In this document: piece by piece, positions 38,733-48,619 of the stretch
Layout of the letters: each line of letters opens with the position of its first letter
How positions within the stretch are numbered: the first letter of the stretch is position 1
Source: Tribonema minus
Lineage: Eukaryota; Sar; Xanthophyceae; Tribonematales; Tribonemataceae
Assembly (NCBI GenBank): GCA_017506865.1
Contig: JAFCMP010000038.1
Span: forward strand, 312,501 to 376,500
DNA length: 64,000 bases
Direction: 5' to 3'
Made by a program: the position numbers and the translations under genes
Notes under the pieces: generated by a model
What the model was told of the DNA's origin: nothing
Seen by the model: the letters and a program-made list of their open reading frames with translations, nothing else
Database searches by the model: none

Positions 38733-39020
38733 AATGACCAGATCCATGAGAGGTAAGCTTCCAGCTTGTTCAAGGTGTCCAGTGATTTTATTGGCAGTTG
38801 CAAGCAGCGCAGCATTGCTCAGCGCATCACCACGCATAACCATAACCCTACCTCTAGCAGCTCAGGGTTACTTCAAATTCAAGTTGAACTTAAACTTAAA
38901 CTTGAATTTGAACATTGAAACTTCAACAAAACATGCAGAGTATGTGCAGCATCTGCTCATCAACCACCACACATGTGCTGTCACAATTGACCCCTGCATG
39001 CATCGCGGCCACAGGTGCAA

Positions 39021-41445
39021 AGAGCAGCAGAGCAGCAGAGCCGTTGCCAGCGCAGACGCCTCAACCCCAGCCCTATGCTGGGAATCTCATCGACGCCCAT
39101 TTGGTACTCAGTTGGTACTTTTGGTACTTCTTAGCGACCAAGACCACCCCAAGACAACATTTTGCAGCCTCAGTGATGGCCCGCGTAACCTGATATCTAT
39201 AGCTCAGCGGCTAGCGATGTGCTGGTGGCAGCGCACTCCGTTTGCCTTGACGGCATCCGTGAGTTCTGTCGTGCCAAGCGCAAAAGGCTTATACTGATTG
39301 GTGGGCACACCGATGTGCCACAGAAACGAAAAGGAGTAGGTAGCTGTGCGCTGGACGGCTGCAATCAACACCCCGAGCGCTGACACGACCGCAGGTTTGC
39401 CCGCAATCTCTGGAATCCGAACAATGCGTCTGCTGCTTGGCGTGTAGACTCTCCGCTGTTCCGCACACCGCAACAGCGTCAGCAGCTCCATCGAGCGATT
39501 GCTGCATCTCCGTGTGTCTACAGTAACCCCAGTGTCTAGTCTACTATTTCTACAATAGTGGCGGGTGGAATATTCCCGCACACGACCCCCCCTTGCTTTC
39601 CCCCCCCCGTGCCTCCCCCCTGTCTTGATGCAGCAGCAATGCTCCGAACTGCCAACACTGCCCCCCTCCCCCCCCCCCCCCCCCCGATGCATGACCTCAG
39701 TACTGCCCCTCACGCTATCATGGCATCCGCCACCTCGTCGTCCCCCTCCTTGTCACCCCCCCCCCACACACACACAGCCCTCCCCGTCATCAAGCCCCCG
39801 CATCACCGCCTCGTCGCCGCGTCACTACCTTTCCTCGCCATCTTCCTCCGCATTGTCTTCCGCTTCGCTTTCCTCTTTCTCTCCTTGATCCGCAAAATGT
39901 CCTCAACGCCGCACTTGGAATCGACACCGCATGCCGAGGTTGGCACGCGCGTTGGTGTCGTGGTCGATGGCAGCCCTGCGTGGGCCGTCCACATCTCAGG
40001 TCCGAGACGGAACTGCGTGGCTATGGCGTCATCGATGTTGGACACCGGCACCAGCTGCGCAACCAATTTCTTGACGGGAATGGATGCACGACCACGGGGA
40101 AGCGCGCACACGAGCCCAATATGTTACGACGTGATGTTCTGTGCGTGTCCCCGCCGTCTCCTGTGCTTGCCCTGGATACTGGCGCCTGCGGGCTCGCACC
40201 CGCTTTCCATCCCGGCGGTCTGTGCTGCCGCCGAATCGGGGCCAACATTTATGCCATCTTGGCCTGCTGCCCACGGAACCGGCTGAACTTCTGACACCGT
40301 CGTGCTGGGCGCAACGGCTCCCCGCACATGGCATCAGCATGGGATGATGCAGCCACCGTGACTGGCACCGGGTGTACAGCGAAATGAGTGGGGTTACCAC
40401 TGCAATAGGGGCAGGGGTAGAGTAACATAAGTGCCCACCGCATGAGATTGTACAGGACATTATAAACCATTGCAAATGACTTCCCTCTGTCAGAACTCTG
40501 CGCATGCGGCACTTGGTGAGTCGATGACGAAACGTTCAGGTCCAACCGTCATGATGTCATGTGCTCGCTCCCATTGTGCATCAAGAATCTGATTCAAGAT
40601 AGACCGCTGTGGGCCCTTGCGCATTGTTGAACCAGTTTAACACAAGGCAAGAGCATGCATGCACACATATGCAAGAGCCTGCGGTATTGGCTCAGAAAAT
40701 ACGAGGCCCCGGTGGCAGTTCTCACATGCCTGACGTGCGCATGTGCCCCTCTGCTGCGAGCGCCGCGATCGCATTGCCGTACGCCTGATTGTGCATGCAG
40801 CGCTGCGCCTCTCCACCTCATTGCGCACAGACTTTGTCCATTTGCAGTACTCCGACCCTGTCACCTCCGCCTCACGCCCTCGCCCTCTGGGGGCGGATTT
40901 GCTGCAAAATCCGCGGCGTTCTCGCGCCTCCAGCGCTGGCCAAGGGCAGCGACCGCACTGAAAGCCAGCACCTGGCCCGGGTCCACCCAGTCACCACGAC
41001 ATGGTCAGGACGTGCAGCCGCTCCTGTGCAGCAGGGGTACCGTCCGCCACCATAGCCGGCTCCGCCCCTATGTCCTCGTGCACATACTGGAGGCGGAACA
41101 CCCCATTCTGACCTTCGGCGACCCCTCCTCCAGCACAACCCTCAGCTCCTTATTGATGTACCCCCGACCTGTGACACAAAAGAGATTGTAGTGAACATAA
41201 GGGGAGGGTCGGGGGCATATCATATCAGCAAGCTATGATGTGTAACATTTTCAATAATTATAGCAAGCTAATGATGTGTAACATTTTCAGTCTGCCCATG
41301 AGACGTACCTACAGCGCCATGACAATCAGCGTCGCCATGCTGGAGCCACAAAGGTGAAGCTACACAGGGTCTGCACGTAGTCAACATTCAAATATTAGCC
41401 AGACTGCGCACGCCCTTCGAGGCAGAATGCAAATGGGACCTTATT
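39021..41445. other. Low-complexity region with decayed minus-strand coding remnants
   Basis: There are no intact genes. A C18 homopolymer sits at about 39668-39685, amid C-rich strings and CA repeats (39590-39790). Minus-strand ORFs 39204-39713 (ends IGVPTNQYKPFALGTTELTD) and 39803-40111 are unassigned. On the minus strand at 41190-40637, broken frames spell protein-like pieces: GRGYINKELRVVLEEG, GVFRLQYVHEDIGAEPAM, and a Cys-rich part with FQCGRCPW and CENC. They suggest a frameshifted old ORF. Confidence 0.4.
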
Positions 41446-41780
41446 GTGGCCTAGCGGCCTTGATGTGTCTACCACCTACTCATTTCCAGGGCGAGGGCCA
41501 CATATACAATGACCAGATCCATGAGAGGTAAGCTGCCAGCTTGTTTCAAGGTGTCCAGTGATTTAATTAGCAGTTGCAAGCAGCGCAGCATTGCTCAGCG
41601 CATGACACTAACCCTAAACCAACATGCGGAGCTACCCTACTTCAACTTCAAGTTGAACATTGACCTCAACTTTAAGTTGAACTTACAACTTCAACAAATG
41701 TATGCAGAGTCGTGCGTCTCATCAACCGCTACACATGTGCTGTCGCACTTGCACCTCTGCATGCACCGCTGCCACATACC
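41446..41780 (+). repeat. Element 5'-end repeat A, copy 2
   Basis: Uninterrupted copy. It has the GTGGCCTAGCGGCCTTGATG module and the conserved ACCAGATCCATGAGAGGTAA. A TAACCCTAAACC telomere-like word lies near 41614. A TTCAAGTTGAA palindrome array follows at 41640-41700, and the copy ends at CGCTGCCACATA. What follows differs from copies 1 and 3, so only the leader is shared. Confidence 0.75.
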
Positions 41781-43678
41781 CCCCCTGCATGGTGCTCTCT
41801 GCATCCATGCACACAACCAGCAGCGGTCAATGGCTCCTATCCTTTTCCTTGTGCATGCCTGTGCAGAACAACTGCATAAATCTGTGTGCAACACGCTCTG
41901 TGGCTCGCTGGCAACCATTACTGCGCGAGAGCAGGCACCACATGCAGCAGAAATTGTGCAAGGCCGCACACACAAAAGCTACACACTAAGGCCAGTGACA
42001 GACTGCCTAGCGACGGCAAAACATACCTTCCCCCCATCACTGAGCTGGTGCAAGAACTATCGCGCTGCGCGTCTCCTCCTCTTGAGGCCACACCTAATGC
42101 TGCTACATTTGCTTGCTCGGCCTTGAGTGCATAGTCTGAAGTACCCCTGCTGCATACAATACGAAACTGCTCGCGGCATAATGTGCATAGGCAAGTCAAA
42201 TGACCTGCTCGAGGGTGACAACAGAAGGCAACATGCCAGCAGTGCTACAGCATCAGATGGGCCCAGCTCTCCAGCTCTAGCACCTCAACGCGCTGGAAGG
42301 TTGGCATAAGGCCGCCACTATGGCTACATATACGAACTCCGCCATTACACACTTGGTACTGACTAAACCTGGGGCCCTTAATTTCCTACTCGCCAGAGCT
42401 CCTCCGCGCACGCCCCTGCGCCGCCTGTAGCTGCTACTAGCTAACCCGAACACGCCCTTTTGCCGCAGCGGAAGCAGCACACCTCTCCAGCCCCTGAGCA
42501 CTGTCGCCGTGCTCCCGCGCTGAGCAGGTCCTGTTCTGCTGCGTGGCGACCTCAAGCGCCCCGCCGTGTTGTGCACTGTCCCTGATGCACCTCCACCACC
42601 AACAGCGCAGCGCCTAAGCCTGCACATACCGCCGCCGCATGTCCACTGCGCCATGGTCACATTGTCAATCTGTCCCTAGGGTTGCAACGCTCGCACATGC
42701 CTGCGCGCTGCTGACCTCCCCCCCCATGTACGGGCCGTTTATGCACACAGCCAGCGCGCTAAAAGGGTGGGTGGGCGGGTTTGTGGCCTGCACCCCGTCC
42801 ATGTGGCTCGCTACTGCGTTACGAGCCGCGCGCACTAAGGGGTACATGCCACATGCCCCCCCCAGGATCCAGACGCTGGATGCTGCCAACATGTACCCCC
42901 CTGTCCAAACATGAGGCAGAGTGCTGCTGGGGCTGGACGGACAGTACCTAACATCCCGGCGCTGCCGTGCTGCTCCGCTGTGGCCAAGCTGGTCCCCCCC
43001 CCAGCTCTTAAACGTCCACCTGCGTCCATGGAGGCTTTGGGAGGCACCGCCGTTCTGTGCTCATGTAGTTGCGCCAGCACGACAACATCCAGGGGCTGCA
43101 AAATGTAGTGACATCGTCACAGCACACTGCAGAATAGGCACTGACTGCCCTCGGCAGCGTACTAGTGGCATGGCTGATGTTGAAGAGTGCCGTCGTGCCA
43201 ACTGCCAGCGCCATGCTGCTGTTCTCCGCAGAACGCGAAGTTGCGGTGTCTCCCGTGCTGCTGAGCGTTGTGGCATGTGTACCCCTGCTGCGCCTGGCAC
43301 CAGATGCCACGGCGGAAGCATGCATCAGTGCTGTGCCTCCGGAGTCGCAGCATACAGCAGGCCTGCTTGACTCGCGGCTTTGTGCCGTCCAGTGCCGTCC
43401 AGTTCGGAGCGGCATCGCTGGTGTTGCGAAGCACAGCCACACCTCCATCATCGCTGCGTGCCGATATGCCCATAATGGGATGCTTGCATACGCCGGTGTC
43501 CCGTTGCGCGCCAAGCTCCGCTGCCGCTGGCACCAATGCAGCACCCACGGGCGCACTGCGTTTTGCAAGCGGTGCACTGACAACTCCATGTTTGGGCTGA
43601 GACCGAGCCACCTGCTGAGTCATCCGCATGGCCCTTAGCTGTGACTGAGGCTGCCTTACTGCAGTGCCATGTGAGGTG
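41781..43678. other. Element interior, no intact gene, minus-strand coding remnants
   Basis: The minus strand contains protein-like frames at 42892-42665 (YPLVRAARNAVASHMDGVQA and an Ala-rich continuation) and 43101-42835, in different frames. The first peptide recurs on the plus strand at 56397-56450. On the minus strand, 43629-43162 lies directly downstream of the large ORF and could be its out-of-frame continuation. None is assignable. Confidence 0.35.
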
Positions 43679-46600
43679 TCACGGTGTACCTGTCGCTTTG
43701 TCTGCAGCCATGGCGCCTGTGTGCTTTGCTGTCAAAGGTGGTGCGACAGCTACAGGAAGCATGTCACCTGCACGCAAGGAGCCAGCAGCAGGTTTCCTCG
43801 AAGACGCCTGCCCAGCTACCGTTTGCTGAGCCATGTTGACGCCAGCACCAGCTGCAGTGCGGCGACAAGGAGGAGCCGCTTTTCTCCGCGCAGACGCCGC
43901 GACGCTTGCCTTGATCGACGACTTGCCTCCAGTGCAGCTTCCGCGTATGGCATGGCCGCTGTCACCAACAGCCGTGCGCGCACCTGTGTTGCAGTGCTCA
44001 GAGTTGAAGGTGCATTTGGCTTCACCACACACTGTGCTGTAACTGTCACTGCTGCTGCATGCTGGTGTCGTCACGCCACTAAAACCGTCCGCGAGCGCAC
44101 TGTTGAGCAAAGCCACTTTTGACGTTGAATCTGCAGCACCTGCCAGCAGCTGCTGACAAAGCTCCACAATCTCTCGAAGCGCAGCGCAAAAGGCTGTTGA
44201 CTGCTGCCCACTGCAGCAGGACGCCGCATGCGCATCTGCAGGAACAGCGGACTCCTTCCCCCGGCTCTCCAATCCCGCCAAGTGTTCGCGCAAGACAGCA
44301 GCATCCTGTTTGCGCCGTGCCACCTGCTTGCGCAAAGCACGCTCCTCCTTGCTGGCTGTATGATTGCTGGCACCTGCTAAACTCTTCAAGCGAGCTGTAG
44401 CACGTAGACGCGCACCAGCACGACGGTGTGCGTTGTCACCACCGCGACGCTTCGTGGGAGTCTGAGCCGCTGAAGACTGCTCCCCGGACGCTGGTGCTGT
44501 TGACGCCGCCTCTACAGGTGACGTTTTGCGTCTCAGCTGGGGGTGCAGCTTCCAGCAGCGGCCCACCAACTGTCCGAGCATCCCGCAGCGACTACACTGC
44601 CTGCTGCAGTATCTGGCCCCACTGCTGCGAGCAGAGGGCGCCTTTGCGACTGAAGTACTTGGAGGCGCATCAGCTGCCGATGGCTCCGTTGCAGCAGTGA
44701 GTGCAGTTCCAGTGCCGTGGTTGTCAGTTGCCATGACGTGGCCGCTTCCTTCTGCAGCATGCTGAATCCCAGCATCACCGTTGTTGCTGAGGCATGTGGG
44801 GTCAACTGTGCACCTGCTCAGTGCCGTAGGTGCAGCATGGGTTTCGCTACTGCTGTTGAGCACTGCAGGGCTGTCCTCCTCATCAGGTCTGCTGCTGTTG
44901 GCATCTGAAGCCGTCGTTGCGACTGGGCTCGCCATGCTGATGCTGACCCCAGCAATACCGCCACCGATGCCGTCACAATCGACACCAGGTCGTGCCTCCT
45001 TGCCTGCGCCACTGTCGCCTGTTGGATCTGTGAGCACAGAGCAAATGTCCACGCTGGCTGCCAAGGCAGCACAAATATCCTCACGGCAGACCGAGTGTGG
45101 CACGCCGGCTGCAGGCCTCACGTCGCAGGGCGCTGGTACGAGGTCAACATTGCTGCCTTCCAAGCTGCGCGGCACAAATGTGCTGCCAACACTGCTGAGC
45201 ACTGCAGCCTCGCAGATGTTGTTGCATGATGCGCTGCACTGCTCAGCAACGCCATCACCACCGTTGAGCACCGTTGGATCGCCATCACCAGTGCCAGCTG
45301 ACTCGTGCCGCACGCAGGCGCTGCCATCGCTGCTGAGCACCGACGCTTCGCGGATGTTGTTGCACGATGTGCTGCACTGCTCAGCAATGCCATCACCGCC
45401 GTTGAGCACTGTTGAATCGCCATCGCCAGTGCCAGTGCCAGCCGAGGCGTGCGGCACAAAGGCGCTGCCATCGCCGCTGAGCCGCGTCGTGCTGTGGCAG
45501 CTGCTGCTGCTGGGGCTGCATGATGCGGTGCGCGGATCTGTGGAGACACTTGTGCCGTCGAAAGCTGTCAAGACCTCATTGCTGCCCTGCGCTCGCGCGT
45601 GCGTCACCGCGCTAACAGTAGCGGAGCTGTCCCTGACCGTCGTGACACGAACACCATGGCGGCTGGTCGGTGATCCCGATACGCCGTCGGCGAGATCGGT
45701 TCCATCGCTGCACAGGTCTGCAGAACCCCGATCGCCGCTGGCAAGCTTTGACGCGTTCGATGAACGCTTACTAAAGGCAAGCTTGGAGGAGCAGCTACGC
45801 AGTGGTCGCACAGCCTGCGGGTACGAGTGCATGCTGTGCAGAAGTACACGAGCGGCTGTGCCCATGATCGCAGGTCGCGAGGGTTGACGGCGTATGCGGG
45901 CCTGCTTGTCTCCATTGGTGGGTGGCAGGGAGCAGTAGGTGGTGACCGCCATGTCGATCAGACGCACGTGTGTCCACTTCACCGACACCACGTGAGCCGA
46001 GGGCTGTCCGTTGAAGATGGGGCAAACCTGAATTCTGAAGGCACCTGTGCGCGACTCTGGTAAGTGCAGCTGCGCATCACACCACGTTGCCAACATGGCC
46101 ACTACGGCCATTAGTGGGCCACCGCCATCAGGCCCATTTGTGGGAACAAACGCAATGACACGGGTCCTTGCAGGCAGTCGAAGTGGTGCCAAACGCCATG
46201 CACTCACCCTATACTCCCTACCCTGGCCATTGTGACCAAGAGGATTCCAAACAGACACGCAGTCGTCGGCGTGCAGAAGCGGTTGAGATGCCGACTCTCC
46301 GTAGTCAATGACTTGTACAATGCGCGGCGTCGGTTTCTCGCCGTCAGAGCTGCGCGAGTACATGAGCGTGAGCTCGCCAAGCTGTGGGGAGAATGGCGCA
46401 AGGAGCCCATGATGAAAGCTCATATCCACCTCAACAGCCTCCAGCTGACGGTCTGGCCGTTGGTGTCCCTTAGCAGTGCTGCCACCACCCCGCGTCAATG
46501 TTATTCGCCCATCGTTATGACAGTCACGAACTGTCCATACGACAAGTTCGAGGCCATTATAATCTTCAATCACGGTGCTTTCCGCGGCGCCCAGCTCAAA

Positions 46601-47053
46601 AACATCGCCGGACGCCTCGTTGCGTGGTTCTAACGTCGCCACCATGGTGCCACCCACCAAGCAGCCGGTGCCGTATGCACGAAAGTCTGGCAAGTCAGTA
46701 GGAAACCCGCCAGGCCGCATGAACGGCGTGCCAGCGCGCATGTCTGCTAGCTGCTGACGAACTGCAGGATGCTGGCCAGCCAGTGCCGCGCCTCGCGACC
46801 ACGGCTGTAGAACAAGACGACGTGAGACAGGCTGATCGTGTGCAAGCAATCCCATATTAGTCGTTGCGGGCGAGCTTGATGTGCCCGATGGCACCCTTGA
46901 TGCACCTCTCGCCAATACACCAGACTGCTGCGGCAGCGAAGTACCCGCTGCCTCCAAGCCTGATGAAAAGCCCCAAAGGTTTAAGGCAGCCTCCGGAAGG
47001 CTGCGCAGTGTGGCAGCGGTAGGCAGAAGTGTGCAAAAATGCATGTTGAGCAC
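43679..47053 (-). CDS. Large gag/ORF1-like protein with duplicated N-terminal module and zinc knuckle
   Basis: An uninterrupted frame of 1124 codons starting MLNMHFCTLLPTAAT. Residues about 110-390 form a non-repetitive module (DLPDFRAYGTGCLVGGTMV, ELVVWTVRDCHNDGRITL, PFSPQLGELTLMYSR, VWNPLGHNGQGREYRVSAWR). It reads like two beta-rich SH3/Tudor-like barrels; that is inference. Residues 430-780 are Ser/Thr/Gly/Asp-rich, with 46/48-residue tandem repeats. At about 815-835 lies CSRCGMLGQLVGRCWKLHP, a CCHC-type knuckle with Gln where His is expected. Basic and coiled-coil segments (KEERALRKQVARRKQ, ALREIVELCQQLL) follow. The 5' leader and initial codons recur at 59.7-60.0 kb, and a related broken gene lies at 48620-55893. 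Knuckle plus coiled coil suggests retrotransposon ORF1/gag. No polymerase ORF was found next to it. Confidence 0.6.
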   Translation of the reverse strand: MLNMHFCTLLPTAATLRSLPEAALNLWGFSSGLEAAGTSLPQQSGVLARGASRVPSGTSSSPATTNMGLLAHDQPVSRRLVLQPWSRGAALAGQHPAVRQQLADMRAGTPFMRPGGFPTDLPDFRAYGTGCLVGGTMVATLEPRNEASGDVFELGAAESTVIEDYNGLELVVWTVRDCHNDGRITLTRGGGSTAKGHQRPDRQLEAVEVDMSFHHGLLAPFSPQLGELTLMYSRSSDGEKPTPRIVQVIDYGESASQPLLHADDCVSVWNPLGHNGQGREYRVSAWRLAPLRLPARTRVIAFVPTNGPDGGGPLMAVVAMLATWCDAQLHLPESRTGAFRIQVCPIFNGQPSAHVVSVKWTHVRLIDMAVTTYCSLPPTNGDKQARIRRQPSRPAIMGTAARVLLHSMHSYPQAVRPLRSCSSKLAFSKRSSNASKLASGDRGSADLCSDGTDLADGVSGSPTSRHGVRVTTVRDSSATVSAVTHARAQGSNEVLTAFDGTSVSTDPRTASCSPSSSSCHSTTRLSGDGSAFVPHASAGTGTGDGDSTVLNGGDGIAEQCSTSCNNIREASVLSSDGSACVRHESAGTGDGDPTVLNGGDGVAEQCSASCNNICEAAVLSSVGSTFVPRSLEGSNVDLVPAPCDVRPAAGVPHSVCREDICAALAASVDICSVLTDPTGDSGAGKEARPGVDCDGIGGGIAGVSISMASPVATTASDANSSRPDEEDSPAVLNSSSETHAAPTALSRCTVDPTCLSNNGDAGIQHAAEGSGHVMATDNHGTGTALTAATEPSAADAPPSTSVAKAPSARSSGARYCSRQCSRCGMLGQLVGRCWKLHPQLRRKTSPVEAASTAPASGEQSSAAQTPTKRRGGDNAHRRAGARLRATARLKSLAGASNHTASKEERALRKQVARRKQDAAVLREHLAGLESRGKESAVPADAHAASCCSGQQSTAFCAALREIVELCQQLLAGAADSTSKVALLNSALADGFSGVTTPACSSSDSYSTVCGEAKCTFNSEHCNTGARTAVGDSGHAIRGSCTGGKSSIKASVAASARRKAAPPCRRTAAGAGVNMAQQTVAGQASSRKPAAGSLRAGDMLPVAVAPPLTAKHTGAMAADKATGTP
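45192..45475. repeat. Intragenic tandem repeat, 138- and 144-bp units
   Basis: Units start with CTGCTGAGCACTG at 45192, CTGCTGAGCACCG at 45330, and a partial third at 45474. The lengths are multiples of three (46 and 48 codons), so the reading frame of the large ORF is preserved. The extra 6 bp is a GCCAGT duplication. Confidence 0.75.
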
Positions 47054-47303
47054 TGTGGCAACAGTTGAAGTTGAACTTCAAGTTGAAGTTGAAGTTTGAC
47101 AAGTGTTGAAGTTGATGTTGTGCAATGTTCAACACACTTCCCAGTTTAGGTTGAGACTGGTCTGGAGTGGATGCTCAGCGGGCTATCTGGTTAATAATCA
47201 CTGAACACCCAAAATCATGGAATGAAGACTTCTTCTTGTTCAGCCACGGAGCTTGCTTGGATCGCTGTCATGACTTGACAGCACACTTCTTGGGCCCAAG
47301 GCC
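47010..47303 (-). repeat. Element leader, inverted partner of 59682-60003
   Basis: The minus strand here runs CTTGGGCCCAAGAAGTGTGC through a TTCAA/TTGAA-rich array (47050-47110) into the start of the large ORF. The same sequence appears on the plus strand at 59682-60003, with a small internal insertion there. It therefore represents the 5' leader of one element family in two outward-facing copies. Confidence 0.75.
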
Positions 47304-48619
47304 ACATTTGGTGACCGGAGTTTGCGGATCTGGACGCTACGTCCTGGGGCACGCCCCGCCCGCAGACAAAGGTTCCTCGGGTGTTCCCTGCTGACAGGGG
47401 CCCGGACTTCACAAGTGACAGGGACAGAACGGCATCCAGGACCGTTCGGACCTTCTTCCTGTCAGCCTCGGCGCACCGAGGTCTGCTTTCTGGCGCACGC
47501 ACTTCTTTTTGTGGTGTTTGCGATCGTATCGTCAGCCGGACGGTACTGGGGAGGACCCCAGCCCCCCAGACCGCCAGTTTAAGGGCTGCTGACAGCCTAC
47601 GTGGTAGTTTGGTTCATTGGGCAACGGCAAAACCTTTCTACAAGCAGCGTGGGCTTGCCGCAGGCCTACGTATTGCCAAGCACGCAGTTCAACTTTTCCG
47701 GTGGGCAGTTGCACATCGAACGCGCAGAGTTTTGCAGGGCGGTGTGTGGCGTACGCACAGGATTTGAAGGATTAGCGTGGCAACCTTCATCTACAGGCAT
47801 TCGTGGGCTCGCATCACGCCTCCGTTGCCATTTCTCGCACACAGTTCAACTTCCGGTGGCAGTTACACGTCGAACGCGCAGAGTTTTGCAGGGCGGTGTG
47901 TGACGCACAGGACTGGGGGATTGGCGTGCGGTGCTTTGGAGCTGGTGGGAGCCTTGCGGGTCATCTGGGCGGCTTTGGCGCTCGGGTGAGCAGTGGGGCT
48001 GGCGCTCGGTGGAAAAACAGGAGGACGGGATAATTGGTTGGCGCTGTGGAGCGATTGCGAGCAGCGCTGGCGTGGCGTTGAGGCAGCGGCCCAGTACATC
48101 GGTACGTCATCTAGCGTGCTTCTCGCGTGTCGCAGCTGGCCTGCTCGCACGATCGCGGCGTACTTCTGTGGCCTCATGTTGCAGTTTTCGCTTCGTTGCT
48201 AGTTTTCGAGGCGTATTCTGCGTGTTTGCCGAGGTCGCAGGGTTGCGTGCTCTGGCAAACTGCTAGTTTGATGGTATTGGGATATTGCCTATTTCGGAGC
48301 ACGGTATCCTACGGCCTGGTGGGATTCGTAACGTGCGGAATCGATTTTCTACAGCCAGTTTTCTTGCGGGGCAGCGCTGCCACCCGGCTGCCTCGAGCAC
48401 TACACCTGGTGGGCGACATTGCGCGTGCTCATTGGTGTCACTGGCTTAGTGGTCACACGTACTGCAGCTCTACGCCGCCTACGGCGCTGGGGGGGGGGTG
48501 CTGCAGGCGTCTGGTGCAAACTGGCTCGGCAACCGCGTATCAGCTTGCTTGACTCTCGTCTATTGAGCTCAGTGATCATCGGATGATCGAGACAATCATG
48601 GTGAGCTCATTCGGCAACG
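47304..48619. other. GC-rich leader of the plus-strand gag-like pseudogene
   Basis: No confident coding was found. An imperfect repeat about 158 bp apart (47684-47750 and 47842-47905) shares CGAACGCGCAGAGTTTTGCA and flanking bases. This could be the promoter/5' UTR of the broken ORF1-like gene that starts at 48620. Confidence 0.4.

Larger units (their letters stand above)
37026..39020 (+). repeat. Element 5'-end repeat A, copy 1, split by an inserted LINE
   Basis: The start module (GTGGCCTAGCGGCCGTGATG ... CCATATGTAC, 37031-37092) and the remainder (GTACAATGACCAGATCCATG onward, from 38728) are contiguous in copies 2 and 3. Here they are separated by about 1.63 kb. The distal part carries a perfect 14-nt stem, 38872-38885 with 38899-38912 (TTCAAATTCAAGTT), and the CATTGCTCAGCGCAT and TAACCCTA motifs. 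Homology with the other copies ends near 39010. Confidence 0.7.
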
